Program-made: the position numbers and the translations under genes
Notes under the pieces: model-generated
The model's database searches: none
The model's input: only the letters and a program-made list of their open reading frames with translations
What the model was told of the DNA's origin: nothing
Shown: in pieces, positions 1-7,145 of the stretch
Layout: each line of letters starts with the position of its first letter
How positions within the stretch are numbered: position 1 is the stretch's first letter
NCBI RefSeq assembly: GCF_014281125.1
Contig: NZ_JACOEA010000001.1
Location: 1-64,000, forward strand
Source: Lawsonibacter celer
Lineage (GTDB): Bacteria; Bacillota; Clostridia; Oscillospirales; Oscillospiraceae
Length of the DNA: 64,000 nucleotides
Direction: 5' to 3'

Positions 1-112
<112 letters not shown>

Positions 113-115
113 ATG

Positions 116-148
116 AAAAAGCGGACAGAGAAATTCTGTCCGCTTTTT
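116..148 (+). terminator. Terminator of the rRNA operon
   Basis: Stem AAAGCGGACAGA / TCTGTCCGCTTT with a short loop, followed by a run of seven T. It lies directly behind the 5S gene. Confidence 0.9.
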
Positions 149-177
149 TTATGGATATGCAGGAAGTGTGGGTATAT

Positions 178-873
178 ATGCGCTATTACAACATTCATCG
201 CGCGGTTTTTTTAGAGCGCCCCAACCGTTTTGTTGCACAGGTGGAGTTAAACGGTGTGCCTACGGTATGCCACGTGAAAAACACAGGGCGCTGCCGGGAG
301 CTGCTGCTTCCGGGTGCGGTGGTCTACCTAGAAGAAGCGGATAAGAGTGAGCGCAAGACCAAATACGACCTGATCGCGGTGGAAAAGGCGACGGAGCGGG
401 GGACGCTGCTCATCAATATGGATGCCCAGGCCCCCAATCGGGTGTTCCAGGAGTGGGCGCTGGCGGGACAGTTTCTGCCGGGGCTGACTCTGCTGCGCCC
501 GGAATGCCGGTGGGGCAATTCGCGCTTTGACTTTTACTTTGAGGCAGGGGAGCGGAAGGGCTTTGTGGAGGTGAAGGGGGTCACCCTGGAGGAGCACGGC
601 CGCGCCTGTTTCCCGGACGCCCCCACCCAGCGGGGGGTCAAGCATCTGGAAGAGCTGATCGCCTGCCAGCGGAAGGGCTATGAGGCCTGCATCTGCTTTG
701 TGGTCCAGATGTCTGGCATGAGCGATTTTTCCCCCAACGACCGGACCCATCCGGCCTTCGGTGCGGCGCTTCGGCACGCGGCGGAGCAGGGGGTCAGAAT
801 TCTTGCCCAAGAATGCCATGTGGAGGCGGATCTGCTGGAACTTGCGGGCCCGTTACCTGTGTGCTTGGGGTGA
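178..873 (+). CDS. sfsA: SfsA family DNA/RNA nuclease-like protein
   Basis: A 231-residue protein of the SfsA family (sugar fermentation stimulation protein), full length for the family. SfsA proteins combine an OB-like N-terminal domain with a PD-(D/E)xK-type nuclease fold and bind nucleic acid; the cellular role is unclear. Visible landmarks are HVKNTGRCRELLLPG (about 32-46), RFDFYFE (116-122) followed by EVKGVTL (131-137), which is the expected nuclease core, and PDAPTQRGVKHLEEL (146-160). I chose ATG 178, which has AGGAAG at 161-166, over an in-frame ATG at 151 that lies inside the tail of the rRNA terminator. It stands alone between the rRNA operon and amt. Confidence 0.93.
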   Translation: MRYYNIHRAVFLERPNRFVAQVELNGVPTVCHVKNTGRCRELLLPGAVVYLEEADKSERKTKYDLIAVEKATERGTLLINMDAQAPNRVFQEWALAGQFLPGLTLLRPECRWGNSRFDFYFEAGERKGFVEVKGVTLEEHGRACFPDAPTQRGVKHLEELIACQRKGYEACICFVVQMSGMSDFSPNDRTHPAFGAALRHAAEQGVRILAQECHVEADLLELAGPLPVCLG

Positions 874-964
874 GGAAATGAATAATTTGGACATGCAAAT
901 TGCATAAAATGGATGGCATACCTGTTCCTGATTCCGTAAAAGGGATGAAAATGCAGAGAGACGA

Positions 965-993
965 TTGACATTTCGCAAATGTTCTTGTAAACT
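965..993 (+). promoter_or_regulatory. Sigma-A type promoter of amt
   Basis: TTGACA (965-970), 17-bp spacer, TAAACT (988-993). Transcription would start near 1000, directly before the leader hairpin at 1007. Confidence 0.75.
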
Positions 994-1006
994 ACCCACA
1001 TCAAGC

Positions 1007-1048
1007 AAGGACGCTCGTTCCGCCAGTGAAGGCGGAGCGAGCGTCCTT
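1007..1048 (+). promoter_or_regulatory. Long stable hairpin in the amt 5' leader
   Basis: AAGGACGCTCGTTCCGCC pairs with GGCGGAGCGAGCGTCCTT through 18 bp (one G-T pair) around a 6-nt loop. It starts within about 10 nt of the predicted transcription start and ends just before the ribosome binding site GAGGGAGG (1057-1063). The following T-run is weak (TTTGGTATTTG), so it could be an attenuator, an RNA-binding target or a structure that limits translation. Function is inferred. Confidence 0.6.
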
Positions 1049-1071
1049 TGGTATTTGAGGGAGGAATTTGT

Positions 1072-2796
1072 ATGTATTCAGCGGTTAATACCATCTGGGT
1101 CCTGGTGGGCGCGGCGCTCGTCTTTTTCATGCAGGCGGGGTTTGCGATGTGCGAAGCGGGTTTTACGCGTTCAAAAAACACGGGAAATATTTTGATGAAG
1201 AACCTGATGGATTTCTGTATCGGCACGCCCATCTATTGGCTTTTGGGATTCGGGATCATGTTCGCCGGCACCGGCGCGCTGATCGGCGGGTTTGATCCCT
1301 TTGTCCTGGGCGACTATGCCGGCATCCTGCCGGAGGGGGTGCCGAAGCTGGCTTTCCTGATTTTTCAGACCGTGTTCTGTGCCACAGCGGCCACCATTGT
1401 CTCCGGAGCCATGGCGGAGCGGACCAAGTTTATTTCTTACTGCATCTACTCACTGATGATTTCCGCTGTGGTATACCCGATCTCGGGACACTGGATCTGG
1501 GGCGGTGGCTGGCTGGCCCAGCTGGGCTTTCACGACTTTGCCGGCTCTACTGCGGTCCACATGGTGGGCGGTGTGGCCTCTCTGATCGGCGCCAGAATGC
1601 TGGGGCCCCGGATCGGCAAGTACGGCCGGGACGGCAAGCCCAGAGCCATCCTGGGCCATAATCTCTCCATCGCAGCCCTTGGCGTGTTTATCCTCTGGTT
1701 CTGCTGGTTCGGCTTTAACGGCTGTTCCACCGTGTCCATGACCGGGGACGACACTCTGGTGGCCGCCGGTTCTATCTTCTGCACCACCAACATGGCGGCC
1801 GCTGTGGCCTGTATGACGACGATGCTTTTTACCTGGATCCGCTTCAAAAAGCCGGATGTGTCGATGACCTTTAATGCGGCCCTGGGCGGACTGGTTGCAA
1901 TTACCGCAGGCTGCGACATGGTTTCCATCGGGGGTTCCGCCATTATAGGAATCTGTGCCGGTATTGTGCTCCCCCTGGCAGTAGAATTTTTTGACAAGGT
2001 GCTCAAGATTGACGATCCGGTGGGCGCCATCTCGGTCCATGGAGTATGCGGCGCCATGGGCACACTGCTGACCGGCCTGTTTGCGGTGGACGGCGGCCTG
2101 TTCTACGCAGGTGGGTTCCGATTTTTTGGAATTCAGTGCCTGGGTGTGCTCAGCGTAATTGCCTGGGTGGCAGTTACCATGACCATTATTTTTACCGTTA
2201 TAAAGCATACAATAGGTCTGCGAGCCTCCGCCCAGGAGGAGCTGGAGGGCCTGGACATCCACGAGCACGGGCTGCCCAGCGCCTATGCCGACTTTGTGCA
2301 GAACACCAACATGACCAGCGTGTCGGGGAAGAGCGCCTATCCTGCGCCGACGGTTGAATCCTCTGAAAAAAAGGCGACAATCGATCAGGCGGTTCCGGTT
2401 CAGGTTGTGTCCGCACCCAGCGGCATTTCCGCCTCTGACGTCAAGCTTTCCAAAGTTACAATTCTCTGTAATCAAGCCAAGTTTGAGGATCTTAAGAGCC
2501 AGATGAACGAGATTGGCGTCACCGGCATGACCGTCACCCAGGTGCTTGGCTGCGGTATCCAGAAGGGAAGGACCGAGTATTACCGCGGCGTCGAGATGTC
2601 GATGAATCTGCTGCCGAAGATCCAGGTGGATATTGTGGTATCCAAGGTGCCGGTTTGCCAGGTAATTGCAGCCGCCAAAAGGGCTTTGTATACCGGTAAG
2701 ATCGGCGACGGTAAGATTTTTATTTACAACGTTGAAAATGTGGTCAAGGTGCGCACTGGTGAGGAGGGCTATGATGCACTCCAAGGCGAGGAATAG
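1072..2796 (+). CDS. amt: Ammonium transporter fused to a C-terminal P-II domain
   Basis: A 574-residue membrane protein. The Amt channel fills roughly residues 1-410 and keeps the conserved Asp and first pore His in HDFAGSTAVHMVGG and the second pore His in ISVHGVCGAMG. After a linker, residues 461-574 form a complete P-II (GlnB/GlnK) domain with GMTVTQVLGCGIQKG, the T-loop TEYYRGVE and TGKIGDGKIF. Free P-II proteins plug Amt channels when nitrogen is plentiful, so this is a built-in gate. The residue matching GlnB Tyr51, the uridylylation site, is Met here, so classical uridylylation is not possible at that position. Start ATG 1072 has GAGGGAGG 9 bases upstream and begins the first transmembrane helix. 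Monocistronic between its own promoter and a terminator. Confidence 0.95.
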   Translation: MYSAVNTIWVLVGAALVFFMQAGFAMCEAGFTRSKNTGNILMKNLMDFCIGTPIYWLLGFGIMFAGTGALIGGFDPFVLGDYAGILPEGVPKLAFLIFQTVFCATAATIVSGAMAERTKFISYCIYSLMISAVVYPISGHWIWGGGWLAQLGFHDFAGSTAVHMVGGVASLIGARMLGPRIGKYGRDGKPRAILGHNLSIAALGVFILWFCWFGFNGCSTVSMTGDDTLVAAGSIFCTTNMAAAVACMTTMLFTWIRFKKPDVSMTFNAALGGLVAITAGCDMVSIGGSAIIGICAGIVLPLAVEFFDKVLKIDDPVGAISVHGVCGAMGTLLTGLFAVDGGLFYAGGFRFFGIQCLGVLSVIAWVAVTMTIIFTVIKHTIGLRASAQEELEGLDIHEHGLPSAYADFVQNTNMTSVSGKSAYPAPTVESSEKKATIDQAVPVQVVSAPSGISASDVKLSKVTILCNQAKFEDLKSQMNEIGVTGMTVTQVLGCGIQKGRTEYYRGVEMSMNLLPKIQVDIVVSKVPVCQVIAAAKRALYTGKIGDGKIFIYNVENVVKVRTGEEGYDALQGEE

Positions 2797-2810
2797 GGAA
2801 ACAGATGTGC

Positions 2811-2847
2811 CAAAGGCCCCCGGAGCCTACGCTCCGGGGGCCTTTTT
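2811..2847 (+). terminator. Terminator of amt
   Basis: AAAGGCCCCCGGAGC pairs with GCTCCGGGGGCCTTT around a short loop, followed by TTTTT. Confidence 0.92.
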
Positions 2848-2869
2848 GTGTGTGCAGCCGGAATGGGGA

Positions 2870-2898
2870 TTGACATATATCGAATATCGCTATATTAT
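2870..2898 (+). promoter_or_regulatory. Promoter of the padR operon
   Basis: TTGACA (2870-2875), 17-bp spacer, TATTAT (2893-2898). The spacer and -10 box are covered by the large palindrome at 2876-2920. Confidence 0.8.
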
Positions 2899-2920
2899 AA
2901 TTATAGCGATATTCGATATA
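2876..2920. promoter_or_regulatory. Probable PadR operator (18-bp arms)
   Basis: TATATCGAATATCGCTAT (2876-2893) and its exact complement at 2903-2920, separated by 9 bp. It overlaps the promoter spacer, the -10 box and the start of transcription. PadR repressors typically bind such AT-rich palindromes in their own promoter, so autorepression is inferred. Confidence 0.75.
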
Positions 2921-2935
2921 AAGGGGGCGGGGCAC

Positions 2936-3259
2936 ATGGCACGTAAAAAGCTGGATACTCTGACCGAGCAGATGTACTATGTGCTCCTGGCTCTGCGGCA
3001 GGAGCGGCATGGGTACGGGGTGATGCAGTACATCGCCCAGCTGACGGACGGGCGGGTAAATGTGGGGGCGGGCACGCTGTACGCCCTGCTGGACCGGTTT
3101 GAAAAGGATGGACTGATTGACCGCACCCGTACCGAGGAGGCCCGGAAATATTACTGCCTGACGCCGGAGGGGGAACATGCGCTTCATCAGGAGTATGAAC
3201 GGCTCCGCCGCCAGGCAGAGGATATGGAGCGGGCGCTGAGAGAGGAGGAAGGGCTGTGA
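2936..3259 (+). CDS. PadR family transcriptional regulator
   Basis: A 107-residue winged-helix regulator of the short PadR type. Features are LTEQMYYVLLALRQERHGYGVMQYI, the recognition region with GAGTLYALLDRFEKDGLI and the wing RKYYCLTPEGEHAL; the C-terminal helix (dimerisation) is short and highly charged. ATG 2936 follows AAGGGGG (2921-2927); longer in-frame extensions would run through the operator and the amt terminator. It sits downstream of a self-complementary operator and overlaps the next gene by 4 bases, so it very likely controls the two membrane proteins that follow. The inducing signal is unknown. Confidence 0.93.
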   Translation: MARKKLDTLTEQMYYVLLALRQERHGYGVMQYIAQLTDGRVNVGAGTLYALLDRFEKDGLIDRTRTEEARKYYCLTPEGEHALHQEYERLRRQAEDMERALREEEGL

Positions 3260-4578
3260 AACGCAGTTGGAGCTTGTTCGCCTATCCGGTGATGGATATA
3301 AAAGCGGCCGAGGCGGCTCTCAACCGCAGGGCCGCGGTGGGGTGGCGGCTGGAAAAGGTGTGGCTGGGCCTGCTGGCCTCCTTTGTGCCGGCCCGGCGGC
3401 CAGTCCAATACTGCGTGGACTGGTGCGACCCCAACCGGGAGGACCTGAACTACCGTGCCCTATGCGAGGAGGCCGGCTGGACCTGGCGCCAGCAGACTGC
3501 CTACCGGAACATCTATGAGGCCCCGGAGGGCACTGCCCCCATTCAGACGGACAGCGGGCTGGAATACCTGCGCTTCCGGAAAAAGGTCCTGCGGCGCATG
3601 GTCCTTGGCGTGGTGCCCCTGGCATGCTGTCTGGTGTTCGTACTGCTCCTGTCTGCGCTGGCCCGGTCGCAGACGGGGGGACCGGGCTGGTGGGAGTGGG
3701 AGAATGTAGCGACGGCCCTGTGCCGGTCGGATCTGACGGCCATCCTGCTGCTCACGCTGCCGTTGCCGGCGCTGGGAGGTATGCTCTGGCTGGGGCGGAT
3801 GCTCCTGCGGCTGATCCAGTGGCGCAGTGCGGCCCGGGAGGGGCGGCCCTTTCCGACGCCGGGACGGCGGAGCGCGGCCCTGGCCTCCGGATTTTGCCTG
3901 CTGGGCTGGCTCTACGCGGCGGTTCTGCTGTGGGGGATCGGGTTGGACCTGATCGGCGGCCGCCTGAACCTGGGGCTGCTGCTGGGGTTTGCACTGGGGT
4001 CGATTCTGGTCCTGCTCCGCTGCCAGGGGGCGGAATATCAGCGCCGGCGGCGGGGTGCGGCGGTTCTGCTGATCGTGTCCCTGGCGGGCCTGGGGGCTGG
4101 CGTGCTGCTCCCCGACCAACTGACGGACAGTTTCCATGTGAAGGGGCCAGTGGAGCAGATCCAAATGCTGCCCGAGTCGATGCAGACCTATGGGCCGGAG
4201 ACAGAGGCATCCCTTGTGGCCGCCCATACCCGCTGGTGGGAAGTGACCCGGGAGGGTGAGGACCGGGGGTGGGACGACGGCCGGCTGTGGGGGGATATGT
4301 GGACTACACGCGGCCCCAGGCTGGCGAACTGGATTACGGAGCACTGCCGGGCGGAGCTGGGTACAGGCTGTCAAACTCCGCTGGTGGGCTATGAGGAGGT
4401 CTGGCTGGCCCGGGCCGACCTGGGCGGTGACCCGGAGACGGGGCCCAAAGAGGACCTTTGGGTCATCCGCCGGGGGAACACCGTCCTGCGTGTGCAGACC
4501 CACGGACTGGAGGGCCTGGACGAGACGTGGCTGGAGGACACGCTGGCCATGCTGGAGGGAGATGGGACCCATGGGTGA
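3256..4578 (+). CDS. DUF2812 domain membrane protein
   Basis: A 440-residue protein with an N-terminal DUF2812 domain (about 1-105: FAYPVMDIKAAEAALNRRAAVGWRLEKV..., ending APIQTDSGLEYLRFRKKVLRR) followed by several hydrophobic helices (about 117-285) and a soluble C-terminal part. DUF2812 proteins are regularly encoded beside PadR regulators; their function is unknown, and a membrane stress or signalling role is only inference. The start is GTG 3256, which overlaps the padR stop codon (GTGA), indicating translational coupling. The next gene encodes a paralog. Confidence 0.85.
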   Translation: MKRSWSLFAYPVMDIKAAEAALNRRAAVGWRLEKVWLGLLASFVPARRPVQYCVDWCDPNREDLNYRALCEEAGWTWRQQTAYRNIYEAPEGTAPIQTDSGLEYLRFRKKVLRRMVLGVVPLACCLVFVLLLSALARSQTGGPGWWEWENVATALCRSDLTAILLLTLPLPALGGMLWLGRMLLRLIQWRSAAREGRPFPTPGRRSAALASGFCLLGWLYAAVLLWGIGLDLIGGRLNLGLLLGFALGSILVLLRCQGAEYQRRRRGAAVLLIVSLAGLGAGVLLPDQLTDSFHVKGPVEQIQMLPESMQTYGPETEASLVAAHTRWWEVTREGEDRGWDDGRLWGDMWTTRGPRLANWITEHCRAELGTGCQTPLVGYEEVWLARADLGGDPETGPKEDLWVIRRGNTVLRVQTHGLEGLDETWLEDTLAMLEGDGTHG

Positions 4579-5662
4579 AAAGGAGACCTGCTGGCGTTGG
4601 TTTCGCTATGCGGCGGAGGATGTGAAGGCGGCCCAGGCGGAGCTGGACCGCATGGCCGACCAGGGCTGGGAGCTGGAGGAGCTGGGCCTCCTCTGCGCCA
4701 AGTTCCGACGGGCGGAACAGCCCAGGCGCTGCTGGGTGGAGTCATCCCGCTGGAAGAGCGTCCGGCGCAAGGACGAGAACAGCCGGGCGGAGTATCTGGA
4801 GCTGTGCGATGAGGCGGGCTGGGAGTTGGTGGAGGAGAGCCGCGACCTGTTCTATTTCCGGGGAAAAAAAGGCGCCCATCCCGCTCCCATCCAGACCGAC
4901 GGCGCGGTGGAGTGGGAGAGCGTGCTGCGCAAGGCCCTGTGGGACCGGGCCTATAACCTCATTTTCCTGACCCTGTTCTGGGCCGTTTATTTTGTGGTGC
5001 GCTTTGTCGGGCAGGGCTTTCATCCCTGGGAGGTGCTGCTGAGCAACGCCTCAATGCGTATGCTCCTGTTCCTGACCGCCTGGACGGCGCTGGACCTGGT
5101 CCGTGGCGCGTATGTGCTTCGCTATCGGGGGCGCTGCCGCCGTGCGGCCCGGGCGGGTGAGGATTTCCCGGTGCCCGGCCGGAGAGGCGCCCGGGTACGG
5201 GGGATGCTGGGGCTGGTTTCCGCAGCGCTGCTGGCCGCAGTGCTCCTCAGCGCCCTGACCGGCGTGGGGGAGGAAAAGCGCAGCGGGGACCTGGGCGGCC
5301 TGATGCGGTATGAGACCGTGTCCGTCTTTGCACGGCACACGGAGTACCGCCGCTTCAACGAGCGGGACTGGCTCTACGCGGAGGACTATGACTGCCGCTT
5401 TCCCTGGCTGGCGGAGCAGATCTGCCGGGATCTGGTGGAGGATGAGGGGGAGGAGAAGCGGCTGGATACCCACTTCCACAGCGCGGTGATCCCTCAGCGG
5501 GCGGACCTGCCCTTTGACGAAGCCTGGACCTATGCCGCAGGGGACCGCAGCGGCCTGATCCTCCGGCAGGGGAGCCGTACTCTCCGGGTGGAGTGTGCTG
5601 CCTCCCTGGAGGGGCTGACCGGACTGGAGGATCTGCTGGACCGGCTGGAGCTGGAGGAATAA
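4571..5662 (+). CDS. DUF2812 domain membrane protein, second copy
   Basis: A 363-residue paralog of the preceding protein. The N-terminal DUF2812 domain is recognisable (FRYAAEDVKAAQAELDRMADQGWELEEL, then YLELCDEAGWELVEESRDLFYFRG and APIQTDGAVEWESVLRKAL), followed by hydrophobic segments around 130-240 and a charged C-terminal domain. Both copies share the motif APIQTD at the end of the domain and the phrase FP.PGRRGA/S after the membrane segment, so they probably arose by tandem duplication. ATG 4571 has GGAGGGA ten bases upstream; the in-frame ATG at 4562 is too close to it. The gene overlaps the previous one by 8 bases and completes the padR operon. Confidence 0.85.
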   Translation: MGEKETCWRWFRYAAEDVKAAQAELDRMADQGWELEELGLLCAKFRRAEQPRRCWVESSRWKSVRRKDENSRAEYLELCDEAGWELVEESRDLFYFRGKKGAHPAPIQTDGAVEWESVLRKALWDRAYNLIFLTLFWAVYFVVRFVGQGFHPWEVLLSNASMRMLLFLTAWTALDLVRGAYVLRYRGRCRRAARAGEDFPVPGRRGARVRGMLGLVSAALLAAVLLSALTGVGEEKRSGDLGGLMRYETVSVFARHTEYRRFNERDWLYAEDYDCRFPWLAEQICRDLVEDEGEEKRLDTHFHSAVIPQRADLPFDEAWTYAAGDRSGLILRQGSRTLRVECAASLEGLTGLEDLLDRLELEE

Positions 5663-5670
5663 AAGAAAAC

Positions 5671-5697
5671 GTGAGGCGGCCGGTAAGGCCGCCTCAC
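5671..5697 (+). terminator. Terminator-like hairpin after the padR operon
   Basis: GTGAGGCGGCC pairs with GGCCGCCTCAC around a short loop. The T-run behind it is poor, so its efficiency is uncertain. Confidence 0.55.
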
Positions 5698-5724
5698 ATT
5701 GGTCACAGAAGGGGAGAACAGGGG

Positions 5725-6030
5725 TTATTCCAACAGATTGGTGATGCTGTGCAAGCGAATGCCCAGGGTGGACAGGTTGTGTAGCAGGGCCGACATGGCC
5801 GGGGGGAGAACACCCGCTACACCTAGGGCCATCAGACCGGCATTAAAGCCGATCACAAAGCGGTAATTGGCCTGGGTCCGCTTCAGCAGGCCGTCGGCAA
5901 TCATTTTCAACAGGACCAGATCAAAGAGATGGTCCGAGAAGATCGTAATATCCGCGATTTCCCTGACAATGTCTGCGCTGTCTAGAACGATCTGCTTGAC
6001 CTGGTGGTTATGGAATGACCGCGCTGGAAG
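5725..6030 (-). pseudogene. C-terminal remnant of a heavy-metal P-type ATPase
   Basis: About 100 residues remain in frame from roughly 6030 to the stop at 5725. The fragment contains VLDSADIVREIADITIFSDHL, then QANYRFVIGFNAGLMALGVAG, VLPPAMSALLHNLSTLGIRL and HSITNLL, which is the end of a P1B-type ATPase: the end of the P domain followed by the last two transmembrane helices. The phosphorylation motif DKTGT and everything upstream are missing and no plausible start exists. It lies next to the iron cluster, so the lost gene may have exported a transition metal; that is inference. Confidence 0.7.
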
Positions 6031-6115
6031 TTATAACAAAAACTTATGACCATGAGCATAATATTAAACACTTGCCGCCAACCCAATGGCAGTGAAAACA
6101 AAAGTTACAGCAGCT

Positions 6116-6418
6116 TTAATCACGGACAGCCCTGGTCAGGGCCGCGTATGAGTGAAATGGGCGGCACAGCCCGCTCCAATCCGGACCAACCGGCAGATTG
6201 ACGCCGAAATCACCCCGGCACAGCCGCTCTTTAACACCCTGCGGAGAGGTCCAGGCGGCGTGTCCCTCCATACAATAGTCAATCTTCAGCCGGTCCATGC
6301 CGCCGGAAAGCGCCGGGCATTCCCTTTGGCTACGGATGTGGAACACGGCCCCCGGCATGACGGGAATCCCATTCTGGGAGCCCGATGGAATTCCTGCTTT
6401 TTTGTGTTCTCCCTCCAA
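6116..6418 (-). pseudogene. Possible remnant of an AraC-type regulator, N-terminal domain only
   Basis: An open frame of 100 codons from a TTG at 6418. The part RLKIDYCMEGHAAW...CRGDFGVNLPVGPD resembles the ligand-sensing cupin-like half of some clostridial AraC regulators (xxIDYCxEGR... GDLxVN). No helix-turn-helix half follows; the frame stops at 6116. It sits beside the P-type ATPase remnant, so both may be leftovers of one deletion. The match is weak and the assignment is tentative. Confidence 0.4.
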
Positions 6419-6512
6419 AGCGCGTGCTTCCTATCCGGTACAAGCGGATTCAGCCTGTTGTTCGAGCGGGGCCTCTGCCTGTGCGGTCAGAGGGTAATCA
6501 GTACGCCCCGCT

Positions 6513-6872
6513 TTATGCGCCCGGCGCTGAAAAGGCGTGCTCGGGAAGCGAGGCGGCCAGAAGGCCTGCGGTGAGAGAGAGCTCTTCTTCCGACAGTGCC
6601 AGCCCCATTTTAGGAATGAGGGTTTGAAGCAGCGCCACTCTTTTCTTGAACTCCTTTGCCAGAAGAAACCCGCTATCTGTCAGATAGATCTTTCCGTACC
6701 GCTCCCGCACCAAAAAGCCCTTGTCCATCAGCACTCCCAGCATTTTGGTCACGGACGGCTTGGTAATCTGCAGGACTTTGGCAACCTCGGCGGCCCGAAC
6801 ATCCAGCGTGGTGTGGGCCAGATCATAAATGGTCATCAGATAGCGAAGATGCGCCTCGCTGAGTTGTTCCAT
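6513..6872 (-). CDS. DtxR family metal-dependent regulator (short form)
   Basis: A 119-residue regulator with an N-terminal winged helix: LRYLMTIYDLAHTTLDVRAAEVAK, recognition helix region TKPSVTKMLGVLMDKGFLVRERYGKIYLTDSG. Its second half matches only the start of the DtxR metal-binding/dimerisation domain, and the full set of metal ligands is not obvious. The start ATG 6872 follows GGAGGAAAGG. It is the last gene of the feo operon (feoA-feoA-feoB-Cys-rich-this gene). The iron-responsive role comes from context. It differs from the second DtxR-like gene at 10105. Confidence 0.85.
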   Translation of the reverse strand: MEQLSEAHLRYLMTIYDLAHTTLDVRAAEVAKVLQITKPSVTKMLGVLMDKGFLVRERYGKIYLTDSGFLLAKEFKKRVALLQTLIPKMGLALSEEELSLTAGLLAASLPEHAFSAPGA

Positions 6873-6950
6873 GGGCCTTTCCTCCCGGTGGCACTTACAA
6901 GAAAGCGGGAGCGTGGACTGATCCGCCCACGCCCCGCCTTGCAAGTGCTT

Positions 6951-7100
6951 TTATTTGTTGTGACAGGCGCTGCAGGAGCCGCAGTCACCGCCGCAGGAGC
7001 AGCCGCTCTTGCCATGCTTGTGATTGTAGATGCTCCGCCCCACAATGGCCGCAAAGATACCGAAAATAATGAGAGCGCCGATCAGTGTTGGAGGATTCAT
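6951..7100 (-). CDS. FeoB-associated Cys-rich membrane protein
   Basis: A 49-residue protein: a hydrophobic N-terminal helix with IGALIIFGIFAAIVG (about 7-21), then a basic stretch and a Cys-rich tail GCSCGGDCGSCSAC with six Cys. This matches the small FeoB-associated Cys-rich membrane proteins that follow feoB in many Firmicutes and are thought to help Fe(II) transport, possibly like FeoC. The start ATG 7100 follows GAAAGGAGCG. It lies 45 bp downstream of feoB in the same operon. Confidence 0.9.
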   Translation of the reverse strand: MNPPTLIGALIIFGIFAAIVGRSIYNHKHGKSGCSCGGDCGSCSACHNK

Positions 7101-7145
7101 AGCGTCTCGCTCCTTTCAAAATGTGTGCCTGCTTGGGCAGATGTG

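Noticed and set aside
1450..2784. Long open frame antisense to amt (444 codons)
   Set aside because: It has no recognisable protein features and mirrors a strongly conserved transporter; GC-rich codon use keeps the antisense frame open.
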